Made by a program: the position numbers and the translations under genes. A DNA stretch of 64,000 nt. Origin: Symbiodinium natans (taxonomy: Eukaryota; Sar; Dinophyceae; Suessiales; Symbiodiniaceae). The notes under the pieces were generated by a model, which saw only the letters and a program-made list of their open reading frames with translations, was not told the origin of the DNA and did no database searches. The stretch covers positions 400,501 through 464,500 of the forward strand of contig CAJNDS010002285.1 of assembly GCA_905221605.1 (NCBI GenBank), given 5' to 3'. Positions within the stretch are counted from its first letter, which is position 1. Each line of letters opens with the position of its first letter. Positions 22,610 through 33,743 of this stretch are shown here, one piece after another.

Positions 22610-23935
22610 CCAACAGCCACAGAACCCGGCGCATCATCGGCGTCACGGCCCCCTCCATGTCAGGAGAAACCGCACATCATCGGCATCACGGCCCTCCATC
22701 TCTCAGAAGGGCCTCTTGACGGCCACAAATCCCGGCGCATCATCGGCATCACGGCCCCTCCATCTGTGACAAGACGCCCCAACAGCCACAGAACCCGGCG
22801 CATCATCGGCATCACGGCCCCTCCGTCTCTCACAAGAGTCCCCAACAGAAGCAGAACCCAGCGCATCATCGGCATCACGGCCCCTCCGTCTCTCACAAGA
22901 GCCCCTAAGAGCCAGCGCATAATCGGCATCACGGCCCCTCCGTCTCTCACAAAAGTCCCCAACAGCCGCCGAACCCAGCGCATCATCGGCATCACGGCCC
23001 CTCCGTCTCTCAAGAGCCCCTAAGAGCCAGCGCATCATCGGCATCACGGTCCCTCCGTCTCTCACAAGAGCCCCCAACAGCCGCAGAAGCCAGCGCATCA
23101 TCGGCATCACGGGCCCTCCGTCTCTCACAAGAGCCCCCAACAGCCGCAGAAGCCAGCGTATCATCGGCATCACGGCCCCTCCGTCTCTCACAAGAGCCCC
23201 CAACAGCCGCAGAATCCAGCGTATCATCGGCATCACGGCCCCTCCGTCTCTCACAAGAGCCCCCAACAGCCGCCGCAGAACCCAGCGCATCATCGGCATC
23301 ACGGTCCCTCCGTCTCTCACAAGAGCCCCCAACAGCCGCAGAATCCAGCGTATCATCGGCATCACGGCCCCTCCGTCTCTCACAAGAGCCCCCAACAGCC
23401 GCAGAATCCAGCGATCACGGCCCCTCCGTCTCTCACAACAAGAGCCCCCAACAGCCGCAGAACCCAGCGCATCATCGGCATCACGGTCCCTCCGTCTCTC
23501 ACAAGAGCCCCAACAACCGCAGAACCCAGCGCATCATCGGCATCACAAGAGCGCCCAACAGCGTATCATCGGCATCACGGCCCCTCCGTCTCTCACAAGA
23601 GCCCCCAACAGCCAACCCAGCGCATCATCGGCATCACAAGAGCGCCCAGCAGCCGCAGAAGCCAGCGCATCATCGGCATCACGGTCCCTCCGTATCTCAC
23701 AAGAGCCCCCAACAGCCGCAGAAGCCAGCGCATCATCGGCATCACGGTCCCTCCGTCTCTCACAAGAGCCCCCAACAGCCGCCGAACCCAGCGCATCATC
23801 GGCATCACGGCCCCTCCGTCTCTTACAAGAGCCCCAACAGCCGCAGAACCCAGCGCATCATTGGCATCACGGCCCCTCCATCTCCCAGAAGGCCCCCAGC
23901 AGCCAGAAAACCCGCGCATCATCGGCATCACGCGC
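22610..23935. repeat. 63-bp minisatellite, about 20 copies
   Basis: The unit carries CGCATCATCGGCATCACGGC, then CCCTCCGTCTCTCACAAGAG, then CCCCCAACAGCCGCAGAAC. Full copies are 63 bases; some are shortened or carry insertions. It ends in a CG dinucleotide run (23,930-23,948). Because 63 is a multiple of three, the - strand stays open for 230 codons as a 21-residue repeat, but out-of-phase variants break the frame and no flanking coding sequence continues it, so I do not call a gene. It begins about 340 bases after the phosphoesterase stop. Confidence 0.9.
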
Positions 23936-24060
23936 GCGCGCGCGCGCGAACCCTCCCCGCTCCCCTCCCTCCCCCCCCTCCCTCCCCATAATCCCCTAAG
24001 CCTCTGAACCCAAAAACCCCCAAAACCCTCCAAACTCCCACACCGTAAGCTCCTCGGCCC

Positions 24061-24183
24061 CCTAAACCCTCAACCCTCAACCCTAAACCCTCAACCCTAA
24101 ACCCTCAACCCCAAACCCTAAACCCTCAACCCTATACCCTAAACCCTAAACCCTCAACCCTCAACCCTAAACCTAAACCCTCG
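24061..24183. repeat. CCCTAAA / CCCTCAA tract
   Basis: Mixed CCCTAAA and CCCTCAA units immediately before an exon-like block at 24,206. Confidence 0.8.
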
Positions 24184-24205
24184 GAGGCCTCCCCAAGAAC
24201 TCAAG

Positions 24206-27200
24206 GATCCCGCTGCCACGGGGCTGCGAGAGGGCTTCCAGCCAAAGGCGGGTTGAGGGTTTTAAGAAGTTCTTAGGGGTTTTGGTGGGGTTCTGGGTTT
24301 TGGAGTTTGAGGGTTTAGGTTTGGGGGGGCTCTGGATTTTCGAGGAATCTGGCTTTTTTGCGGCTTGGGGGGGGGGGGGGGTTAGGGTTTAGGAGAGTAG
24401 GGTTGAGGGTTGAGGGTTCTGCTGTTGTAGGGTTTAGGGTCTCAGGTTTAGAGCACAATCCTCCCCACATCTCTTCCGAAACCCTCAACCCCCCAACCCA
24501 ACAAGGCACTAAGTCAGGCCTCTGAGAACCCTCAAGAGGACCCTGGCCCCACCCCAGAATCTTCAAATCCTGGCCTCTCGGCTCGCCTCTTGTTAAGCTG
24601 TAGACCTGGGCCCGCTAGGGTGTAGGGCCCAAAGGGTCATAGGGTTCAGGGTTTAGGGTTTCGGGTTTAGGGTTTAGGGTTTGGGGTTTAGGGCTTAGGG
24701 TTTCCAGCCGGTCCCAGCTTGTCTCATGCATGTTGGTGGCTTAACAGCTTCAAGGGGGTATTCTGCTTTTTGCTCAGGGTTTCGCAAACCCTAAACCCTA
24801 AACCCTAAACCCTAAACCCTTGTGCTCTAAGGATGTGAAGTCCAGGGCAGGGCTCATCAGAATGAAGCTCAAGCAATCGGGGGCAGGGGGCACTTTCTTC
24901 AACCTTTCTTATAGGTTTCTTCAGGGAGGGGGGGGGGGGGTCATGAGGGGTAGGTACTTAGGGAACCCTAAACCCAAAACCCAAAACCCAAAACCCTAAA
25001 CCCTAAACCCTAAACCCTAAACCCTAAACCCTGGGAGCCTTAAAGAGTATGGGGCTTGTTTACGTGGTGTTCCGCAGGTTGCGGTCGATCCTGAGCAGCG
25101 GTGCCATCACCCCAGGGGTCTTGGAGGTTTTAGGGGTTTAGGGTTTAGGGTTTAGGGTTTAGGGTTTCCTTATAGAATACTACTCCAGTTGGTGTGCGAG
25201 AGTCCCGAAACCCCATAAACCTTATAAACCCCCAAAACCCGATTCAACCTACAGACCCCATAAACCTCTAAACCTCAAAACCCCCAAAAACCCCCCGAAC
25301 CGCACAAACCCCACGAAGCCACATTAACAATATAAACCCGATAAACCCTAACCCTTTGCCGAATAGAGTTCCTGACAGGGTTTTGGGGGTGTGCTGTTCA
25401 GGGCTTGGCTTGGCCTGTTCTCAGCAGGGACTGTGGAAATTAGGGATTGTGGGTTTGATTAAGTTCGGGTTTAGCCCCCAAGAATCAAGAAACATCCCTT
25501 GTACGAGAACCTTCCCAAAGGCCGGCCAGTTGTAGCGTAAATATGGGGCACTTCATTCCGAAAGGCCAGACAGTTCGGTGTGTGCGTGGTCTTTGTTATT
25601 GCTTGTGCCTTGAGGGCTTGTGGTGTAGGGTTTAGGTTGGGCTTTAACCCCCTGAAGCTGTGAACCTGTGTATGTTGGAGTCTCTAAAGCCTTCTGACAT
25701 TTCTTTTTCTCTTAGATCCCCTCATTCCTTACAACCCCAAACCCCTAACCCCTAAACCCTAAACCCTAAACCCTAAACCCTAAACCCTAAACCCTAAACC
25801 CTAAACCCTAAACCCTAAACCCTAAACCCTAAACCCTAAACCCTGAACCCTAAACCCTAAACCCTAAACCCTAAACCCTAAACCCTAAACCCTAAACCCT
25901 AAACCCTAAACCCTAACAGGACCACTGGTTAAAGAGACCAAAGGCCTCCTGGTGCAGTGCCTTCCAGAGCGCCTCACCGTGTTTCCCTGCAACTCCTCGG
26001 CTGGCCTGCGCGGCTGCCTCAGTATCCTGGGTTTAGGGTTTAGGGTTTAGGGTTTAGGGTTTAGGGTTTAGGGTTTAGGGTTTAGGGTTTAGGGTTTAGG
26101 GCCCTAAGCCCTAAACCCTAAACCCTAAACCCTATACCCGAAACCCCTTAAACCCTAAATCCTGAGGCCTGTAAACCCAAAACCTCTGTAAACCCTAAAC
26201 CGTGAACCATCTAAGCCTCAGACCTATTAGACACTCAGCCGGATCAGTTCCACCGTGCCAAACCTTGACGGCGATGGTGTCAGGGCTCAAGCTCAGGTTC
26301 TTTTTCGGGTTTAGGGCTTAGGGTTTAGGATTTAAGGTTTAGGGTTTGGGGTTAGGTAGCCAAGGGGATTCTTCAGCTGAGTTCCCTTCTGTAAAGTAGC
26401 GCCCGGGCTACTTTTTCGGGGTTTTCAGGCGTTGAGGTGTAGGGTTAGAAGGATTTGGGGTTCGTTTCGGGTTTGATGGATTTAGGGCTGATTTCTTTTA
26501 GCAGGCCGCTTCCTCCGCCTACAAACCTGCACCGGCACCACGAAGCGGGGTGGCTGAAGGGAGGGAAGAAAGGCTAAGGAGCACCCGAACGCCGAACCCC
26601 AAATCGTATTACACCCTCCAAGCATCTAAATGTTGTAGCACCCTCTATACCCCGCCTGAACCCCAAACCCTAAACCCGAAACCCTACACCCTGAACCCTC
26701 AACCGAACCCCTCCAGATCCCCTAAACAAGTGGTGATGGCGTAGGCCGCGACTCCGCACAGCTGATGGGCGCACTTCAGTTCAACCAGGCCCTTTTGGCT
26801 GCATGCACGGTTTAGGGTTCAGGGTTTAGGGTTGAGGGTTTAGGGGCGTCTAGGGTTTAGGGTTTAGGCTTCAGGGTTTAGGGTTTAGGGGCGTTCTGGG
26901 GAAGCCATGACTTGGGGGTTTTGGTTTTTTGGGCTTGTGGTTTAGGGGTGAGCCCCAACCCCTGAACCCTAAGCCTAGCCCTTGGATCATTCGACGGTTC
27001 TGGCCTCTGAAACAGTACTTCGGGTCCTCAAGCCTCGTCCCAACAGCCGCAAACCCTGAACCCCACTCGCCTGAACTCTAAGCCAAACCCTAAACCCCAA
27101 ACCCTAAACAATCCAGGGACACTAGCCTCCAATAATTGAGGTCTCAGGGTCAGTCTTCCGCCTGGGGGGTTTAGGGTTTAGGGCGTAGGGGGTGCCAAAG

Positions 27201-30200
27201 CAAGGGCCCACATTTTGCATCAGCGTATGCGCAGCAGAACAGTGGCCTTGGCGCGCGCGATTTTCTGGCCAGTTTAGTGTTCAGGGCATGTACCATGGCA
27301 TGCTGCCACTCGACTTCGGCCTAAAGCCTATACCCCAAATACCCAGAAACCCTTTAACCCTCAACCGCCCAAAAAGCCTCCTGTTCTACCCACATCTAAG
27401 CCCTCGGGGCCTAGACGGTTCCACAAATCAGGCCTCTCGGCCAAAGAGGCACTGATTCGAGCAGCCCTTAACTCCTGAACCCTGAAACTCTGAAACCCTT
27501 AAACTCTGAAACCCTTAAACCCGTAAACCGTTAAACTCTGAACCCGAAACCCTTCGCAGGACGCTGAGCAGCCAAGTGGGCTGAGAGCTCCCTTCAACGT
27601 GCAGGCGCGTGAGAGTTTGGGTTGACCAGGCCGTAACCCCTAAACCCTAAACCCTAAACCCTAAACCCTAAACCCTAAACCCTAAACCCTAAACCCTAAA
27701 CCCTAAACCCTTGTGACAACCCTAAACCCTAAACCCTAAACCCTAAACCCTAAACCCTAAACCCTAAACCCTAAACCCTAAACCCTAAACCCTAAACCCT
27801 AAACCCTGGCCCTAAACGCTAAACCCTAAACCCTAAACGCTAAACCCTAAACCCTAAACCCTAAACCCTTAACCCTAAACCCTAAACCCTAAACCCTAAA
27901 CCCTAAACCCTAAACCCTACACCCTAAACCCTAAACCCTCTTTTACTATGTATATTTAAACCCTAATGACCTTCGTGACCATGTGGTGTTTTTCTGGGCC
28001 CTAAACCCTGACCCCCTTCGTGGGCAAATGGTTTTTTTTTCCTGGGCCGTGCCTCCAAAAACACCCCAAATGAGGGGGACCCCAGGATCGGCCCGGGTCC
28101 CAGTTCAAAATGCGATTTTTTAGTACTGAAATCGACGCTTCTGGGTGGGCTCTCGTTTTCTGGATTTCTGATCAAAACCGAGCCTTTGGGCGCTAAACCC
28201 TGACCCCCTTCGTGGGCAAATGGTTTTTTTCCACCCCGGGGGGCCCTAAACCCTGACCCCCTTCATGAACAAATGGTTTTTTTCCACCCGGGGGGGGCCT
28301 AAACCCTGACCCCCTTCGTGGGCAAATGGTTTTTTTCCACCCGGGGGGGCCCTAAACCCTGACCCCCTTCGTGGCCAATTGTTTTTTTTTCACCCGGGGG
28401 GGGCCTAAACCCTGACCCCCTTCGTGGGCAAATGGTTTTTTTCCACCCGGGGGGGGCCTAAACCCTGACCCCCTTCGTGGGCAGATGGTTTTTTTCCACC
28501 CGGGGGGGCCCTAAACCCTGACCCCCTTCGTGGGCAGGGGGGGCCCTAAACCCTGACCCCCTTCGTGGGCAAATGGTTTTTTTCCACCCGGGGGGAAACC
28601 CTGACCCCCTTCGTGGGCAAATGGTTTTTTTCCACCCGGGGGGGGCCCTAACCCTGACCCCCTTCGTGGGCAAATGTTTTTGTTCCACCCGGAAGGGCCC
28701 TAAACCCTGACCCCCTTCGTGGGCAAATGGTTTTTTTCCACCCGGGGGGGGCCCTAAACCCTGACCCCCTTCGTGGGCAAATGGTTTTTTTTCCACCCGG
28801 GGGGGCCCTGGATTTTTGACCAAAACGGAGCTTCACCGGCTTCAGGATGTCACGTTCTGTCAAGGTTTTTCAAAGTTTTTCCATGTTTTTAAGTTTTTCC
28901 AATGTTTTTCAGGGTGTTTCAGGGTTTTTAATTACCCTCAATTCTGATGACGGGCCACCCCTGCGACCTTTTCAGCCTAGTTTTGGTCAAGGGGGGTCGT
29001 GTTTTTCAATTTTAAAGGCAAAATCGTCTTGGAGACCCCCCGTGGCCTCAAACTCTGACCCCCCCTTGAGAGGGAAAGTTTGCTTCCAAAAACACCCCAA
29101 ATGAGGGGGGACCCCAATCGGCCCGGGTCCCAATTAAAAATGCGATTTTTTAGTACTGAAGTCGACGGTTCTGGGTGGCCTCTTGTTTTCTGGATTTTTG
29201 ACTCAAACCGAGCTTCCTCCAACTCCGACCCCCCTTAAGAGGGAAAGTTTGCTTCCAAAAAGTTAGATTTTAGGTTTTGGGCGGACTTTTGAGCTATAAG
29301 CCTACTGAAAATGTATTGAATGAACTTTGTATTTTCTCAATGTTATGGGTTTCTTGGGTGGGTGGGGTTTTTTTCCAACGCTTGACAAGCTGCTTGACTA
29401 GTGAAGGCTTGGACATGAGATGCTGAACTCTAAACCCTAAACCCTAAGCTGCCGAGAGCCCCGCTGTCCATATGCATGGGCGCTCGAGGCTTTGAGCGAG
29501 GTCCCCGAACGAGCGTCTCCACAGAACGGTGAGGCAGGGTAAAGCCTCCCGGTAGACGAGACGGCAGTGGCTGGCTACGCTCAGACCAAGGCGTAAGCCC
29601 TTCACCACACCTTGGTAGGGAAAGCAATGGTGGGAATTGAGGGCGAGCCCTAAACCCTAAAAGGCAGTGGTTTGGGTGGTGGCCTGTGAAAGCTCACAGC
29701 GGGTGGGGAGAAAGCCCCCAATGAAATTGTTGGATTACATTGACAACAGATGCCTTCGCGTGACATGCGGCCCCCCCCCCCACACCCCCTGGGTGTGTAG
29801 GGGCGCCATTTACACATGGCACTTACTGCCGCTGCGCGGCGAGACGCCCTAAACCCTAAACCCTAAACCCTAAACCTTTAACCCTTAGCCCCAAACCCTA
29901 AGCGCTAAACCCTAAACCCTAAACGACCCCAAACAACCCTAAGCCCTAAACCCTAAACCCTAAACACTAAACCTTAAAGCCTAGACCCTAAACCCTAAAC
30001 CCTAAACCCTAAACCCTAAACCCTAAACCCTAAACCCTAAACCCTAAACCCTAAACCCTAAACCCTAAACCCTAAACCCTAAACCCTAAACCTCCCGAAG
30101 CCTTCAACACACAAAGTCATGCCCCAGAGGCGTGGTCACAGCTGCGGTTGCATCATGCGGCGGCCTTGGGGGGCGCTACGTGGGGTTAGGGTTTTGGGCT

Positions 30201-32280
30201 ATTAGGGTTTAGGGTTTTGGGCAACTGGAGTTTAGGTTTTAGGATTAGGTTGGGGCTTGTAGAGTTAGGGTTTGTCGGGATTCGTGCGGGGTTGTTGTTA
30301 GGGTTTACGGGGTTCTGTAAAGGGGCTATTTTGGGGTTTATGGGGCTTGGTAGGGGCTATGGGGCTTGTTAGCGTTGATTCAGGTGTATCTTAGGGTAGT
30401 TTTCCTGATTCAACGTGTCGTCTTGTATAGGGCAGTTGAGGCTTCGGGGGGTTTCAGGGGCTGCTAGAGGCTCTTCGAGGTTCCTGATAAGGGTAAGCTA
30501 AACCCCGATCCAAAGTATCAAGAACCCTGTGCAGGGTTTCGGGTTTAGCGTTTGTGGGGTTTGGGGGTTTAGGGTTGGGGGTTTAGGGTTTAGGGTTTAG
30601 GGTTTAGGGTTTAGGGTTTAGGGTTTCGGGCGATTCAAACCTTTACCGAGCCCCAAGCCGAAGATTGTGAAAATCAACGCAGCTGCCCAGGTCGAGGATG
30701 CAGCCTTCCTTGGAGGTGCAGTGGGGTTTAGGGTTTAGGGTTTAGGGTTTAAGGGCGAGGCGATGTCCGCTGCACACCTATGTTGGGGTCCCTTACGTAT
30801 CCTGTCATAAGGAAGAACGAGGGGGGTTGTAAGGGGGGGTGGAGGGACCCGTAGTCTCTGTGGCATCGGGCTGGTCCAATTTTTTCTGGGGTTCCGGGAC
30901 GAATCATAGGGGGTGATCTAGAGATAGTGATTGAGTGAGTGAGAGAGAGAGAGAGAGATAGAGAAAACAAAAAAAAAAAAACAAATGACGGAGAGAGAGC
31001 GAGAGAGAGAGAGAGAGAGGCCCTAAACCCTCGAAACCCTAAAGCCCCAAATCCATAACACCCCCAATTCTAAACCTCTAATATGCCATAAGCTCGACAC
31101 TCGAGACCCCTGAGCCCGAAGAATCATCATCGCATTCTTGAGGGAGGGGGGGTCTCATGGGGGGTAGGCACCTGGGGGACCTTAGGGAAGCTTAGGGAGC
31201 CTTAAAGACTAGTAGGGAGTATTAGGGAACCTTGGATTACATACCCTACTTGAACCCCCCCCTCCCTTCAGAACCCTATGACCATCCGCGCGAGGCTATC
31301 ATCAGCCTACACTGGCCTGCCTCGGTCAGGCGCCGTCTCATGGGGATGGCATCGGCTTGCGGTTGCAGAGTTTAGGGTTCTGGCTTTAGGGTTCAGGATC
31401 CTAGGGTTCAGGATCCTAAGGTTTAGGATCCTGGGGTTTAGGTTTTAGAGGCGGGGCGGGGGAGGACACCTCAACTCCATTAAATTCCAGGTAGCTTCGA
31501 GCACTGGGGAGGATTTCTTGTTCTGCAGTGAAGGGCTCACACTTGAATCCCTGGAGCACGGGCTGCACGCGGCGAAGAACTTTCTGGAAGAGCGAGGAGG
31601 ACAAATGGGACGCGTATTGGAGAGGTCCATGCAAGACTCCACGATGCCAGGGAGCCTGGTGTGGGTCTTCTCCACGATGGCCTCTGCACATGAACCCTAA
31701 ACCCTAAGCCCCAAGCCCTTGAAGAACCTCAGTCTACGCTAGAGAACCCCCCCCCGAAGCGCATCTATGCCGCTCTTCCCTGATAGGCGCCCTGTAGCAA
31801 AGAAGGAAACATTGTTCCAATCCCCAAGGTGTGGGGTGTAGTGATTGAGGAACCCTTGAGGCCCCCCAAGACACGAACTCCGAAACCTTCAAACTCTTCC
31901 CGACGCCCTAAATTAGGGGTCGGAATAAACACGAGCAGTATTCCCTTAGGGTTCCTTCATCAAGATACTATTATAACTCCCTTAGGGTCCCTATTTTGTT
32001 CCCCCAGCCCTGTACCTCCAAGCCCTCAAACCCCGTGCCCAACTTTTTTGGGCTCGGTAGGGTTTAGGACCCTAAACCCTAAACCCTAAACCCTAAACCC
32101 TAAAACCTAAACCCTAAACCCTAAACCCTGAACCCTGAACCCTGAACCCTAAACCCAAAACCCTACCTAAACTAAGCCCTTCGCGGAAAGACTCTGAAAG
32201 GCCAAGCCTAGTTGGGGCGGCTGCGTGAGCGAGACCTCCAAGGCCCGGACCCGCACGAATGTCCGACATTCGGTTGTTAG
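24206..32280 (+). CDS. Putative exon series, unidentified + strand gene(s)
   Basis: Unique blocks bordered by CCCTAAA-type sequence and AG on the left and by GT or TTTAGGG on the right: 24,206-24,251, about 24,834-24,885, 25,078-25,126 (LRSILSSGAITPGVLE), 25,920-26,030 (GPLVKETKGLLVQCLPERL then TVFPCNSSAGLRGCLSIL; the most protein-like), about 26,238-26,300 (SRISSTVPNLDGDGVRAQ), about 26,745-26,809 (SAQLMGALQFNQALLAACT), about 27,559-27,620 (AEQPSGLRAPFNVQARESL), about 30,652-30,722 (PKPKIVKINAAAQVEDAAF), about 31,287-31,368 and about 32,206-32,277. I recognise no family. They may be 5' exons of the beta-propeller gene further on, or another gene. Confidence 0.35.
25745..25918. repeat. Long CCCTAAA tract
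   Basis: About 24 nearly perfect CCCTAAA units ending in CAG directly before the exon-like block at 25,920. After that block, ten TTTAGGG units follow (26,031-26,101). This is a textbook CCCTAAA-exon-TTTAGGG arrangement. Confidence 0.9.
26031..26101. repeat. TTTAGGG tract
   Basis: Ten perfect units immediately downstream of an exon-like block; the first unit supplies the candidate GT donor. It is followed directly by CCCTAAA units (26,101-26,140), so this intron begins as an almost perfect palindrome. Confidence 0.9.
27636..27945. repeat. Long CCCTAAA tract
   Basis: About 40 units with rare variants (CGCTAAA, CCCTACA) and one short interruption near 27,712. It leads into the AT-richer repeat element beginning near 27,950. 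Confidence 0.9.
27990..28810. repeat. About 54-bp minisatellite with telomere-like core
   Basis: The unit starts CCTAAACCCTGACCCCCTTC, continues GTGGGCAAATGG plus a T run, and ends CCACCC plus a G run. About eleven copies of variable homopolymer length lie at 28,190-28,805, with two outlying copies before 28,060. The CCTAAACCC start looks derived from the telomere-type repeat. Reverse-strand open frames here are translations of the repeat. Confidence 0.85.
28047..29216. repeat. Pair of about 130-bp direct repeats flanking the minisatellite
   Basis: The segment at 28,047-28,184 (CCTCCAAAAACACCCCAAAT, GCGATTTTTTAGTACTGAA, TCGACG, TTCTGG) recurs in the same orientation at 29,083-29,216 with scattered changes. 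The interior 28,810-29,080 has TTTTTC-rich sequence. This may be one transposon-like unit or a duplicated satellite edge. No protein is recognised. Confidence 0.65.
29270..30650. other. No recognised gene; CCCTAAA tracts and GC-rich block
   Basis: This holds a GC-rich unique block at 29,440-29,640 that could be exonic or a structured RNA (it contains GGCAGGGTAAAGCCTCCC, which can fold), another block near 29,655-29,850, CCCTAAA tracts at 29,848-30,090, G/T-rich sequence at 30,180-30,480 and TTTAGGG units at 30,560-30,630. I could not assign a function. Confidence 0.5.
30928..31020. repeat. GA-rich microsatellite
   Basis: Two (GA)n runs separated by a poly-A stretch (30,969-30,980). Confidence 0.85.
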
Positions 32281-33629
32281 GGTTTAGGGTTGAGGGTTTA
32301 GGGTTTAGGGTTTGGGGCTTAGGGTTCAGGGTTCAGGGTTTAGGGTTTAGGGTTTAGGGCTCAGGGTTTAGGGTTTAGGGTTTAGGGCTTAGGGCTTAGG
32401 GCTTGGGGCGGGAAGCCCTGGAAGATCCTGAAGGCTCTACACCCGAATCAAAGCCTAAAGCCTATAAAGCCTAAACCCAAAAGCCTAGACCTTAAACCCA
32501 AATGCCCCGAGTCCAATCCCCCGGAACCCACCACCTTGAACCCCATACCCTTGAATCCCCAAACCCTAAACCCTGAAAAAAGAACCTAAAACCCTAAACC
32601 TAAAACCCCAAAACCCTAAGCAACCCTAAACCCTACACCCTAAACCCTAAAAAGAGCCAGTAAACCCCTAAAACCCTAAGCCAACACGCACAGGCAGAGT
32701 CCTCGGTGCTGGTCATCGTCTTGGATTTGGTGCAGCGGAGCTGCCACCTGATCTGGGTGTGGCCCTGAGCCGCAGGGTAGCGAGTTTTCCGGGTTGCTTG
32801 CTCGGTGGTCGGTGCTTGACTCTTGTTCAGTAAGCCCCCCATTTCTTAAGTCCCCACTTGCACTTCCTGAATTCGGGTTGAGAGTTTAGATTTTGGGCTC
32901 AGGGGTCTAGGGTTCTTGTTCAGGCTACTGGGGCCCTTTTAAACAGATACTTTCCGGGGGACGCCTAACCCCTAAGCCCTAAACCAAAATCACCCCACAT
33001 GTGAAGCCCACACCCTACCAAGGCTTTCAGAGGCCGGATAAAGATCCAGCCGCTTCATAAGAGCCGCTGCTTCTACGAAAAACTGCAAAAAGGTGGGAGC
33101 ATCTTGATCTACATACCCCAAAAGGTATGGTCAAAACCATCCTTAAACCATGGACCATGTTCCAACTTTCTGGAGTTTACTGTACTGTAGAGTGCTGCAA
33201 CAAAGAACATTTCTCGGGAAGCCCGCGAGTCCTGAAAGGTCATCTAAGGCAGGACTTCGGGAGGCTATAACAGTAACAGCTCGGATGCAGCCTCTTCCGT
33301 GGTTTGGCCGGTGATCTTTTTGAAAGCAGCGACTGAATATCGGAATTTACGAAAGTAGGAGACCCCCCAGTATAGAATTTCGGAAAAAAGTAGGATTCCC
33401 TTCCGTTTATAAGGACCCCACTACGGTACCCCTAATTTCGGAAGCTCCCCTATCGCTGTGCGGCCCAGCCAAAGTTTCACAAAATGATAAGATGTCATCC
33501 AGCTGCGCGCGAATGAGCTGTCCAACGCCCCACTACCCCCTAAGCCCTAAACCCAAACCCTAAACCCAAAACCCTATACGCTAAACCTGAAACCCTAAAC
33601 CCTAAACCTGAACCCTAAACCTTCCGGCC

Positions 33630-33743
33630 TTGCTGGAGGCTTCCCATGGCCTCGCAGACGACGTGTTCCGGATCATTCCGCTGCCGCCGCCAACGAGTGG
33701 CGCGCTCCTTGTGTCGAGGGGGCCCTTTCACAGCGACTGTGGT
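33630..33743 (+). CDS. Exon with PLPPPTSGALLVS strand
   Basis: It is open in one frame from CTTGCTGGAG to the GT of GGTGTAGGG. VFRIIPLPPPTSGALLVSRG resembles the conserved strand that in CPSF160 precedes the first propeller insertion. Upstream lies a CCCTAAA-type tract and downstream TTTAGGG units. Confidence 0.5.

Noticed and set aside
22703-23395. 230-codon frame on the - strand
   Set aside because: It is the reverse translation of the 63-bp minisatellite; frames are broken by out-of-phase units and there is no unique coding sequence at either side.
22610-23935. CRISPR array
   Set aside because: Units are contiguous tandem repeats without unique spacers, in a eukaryotic context.
28458-28863. 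- strand frames with repeated HEGGQGLG
   Set aside because: Translation of the 54-bp minisatellite.
29440-29640. Structured RNA gene
   Set aside because: Some short hairpins are possible but no match to rRNA, snRNA, SRP RNA or the dinoflagellate spliced leader is recognised.
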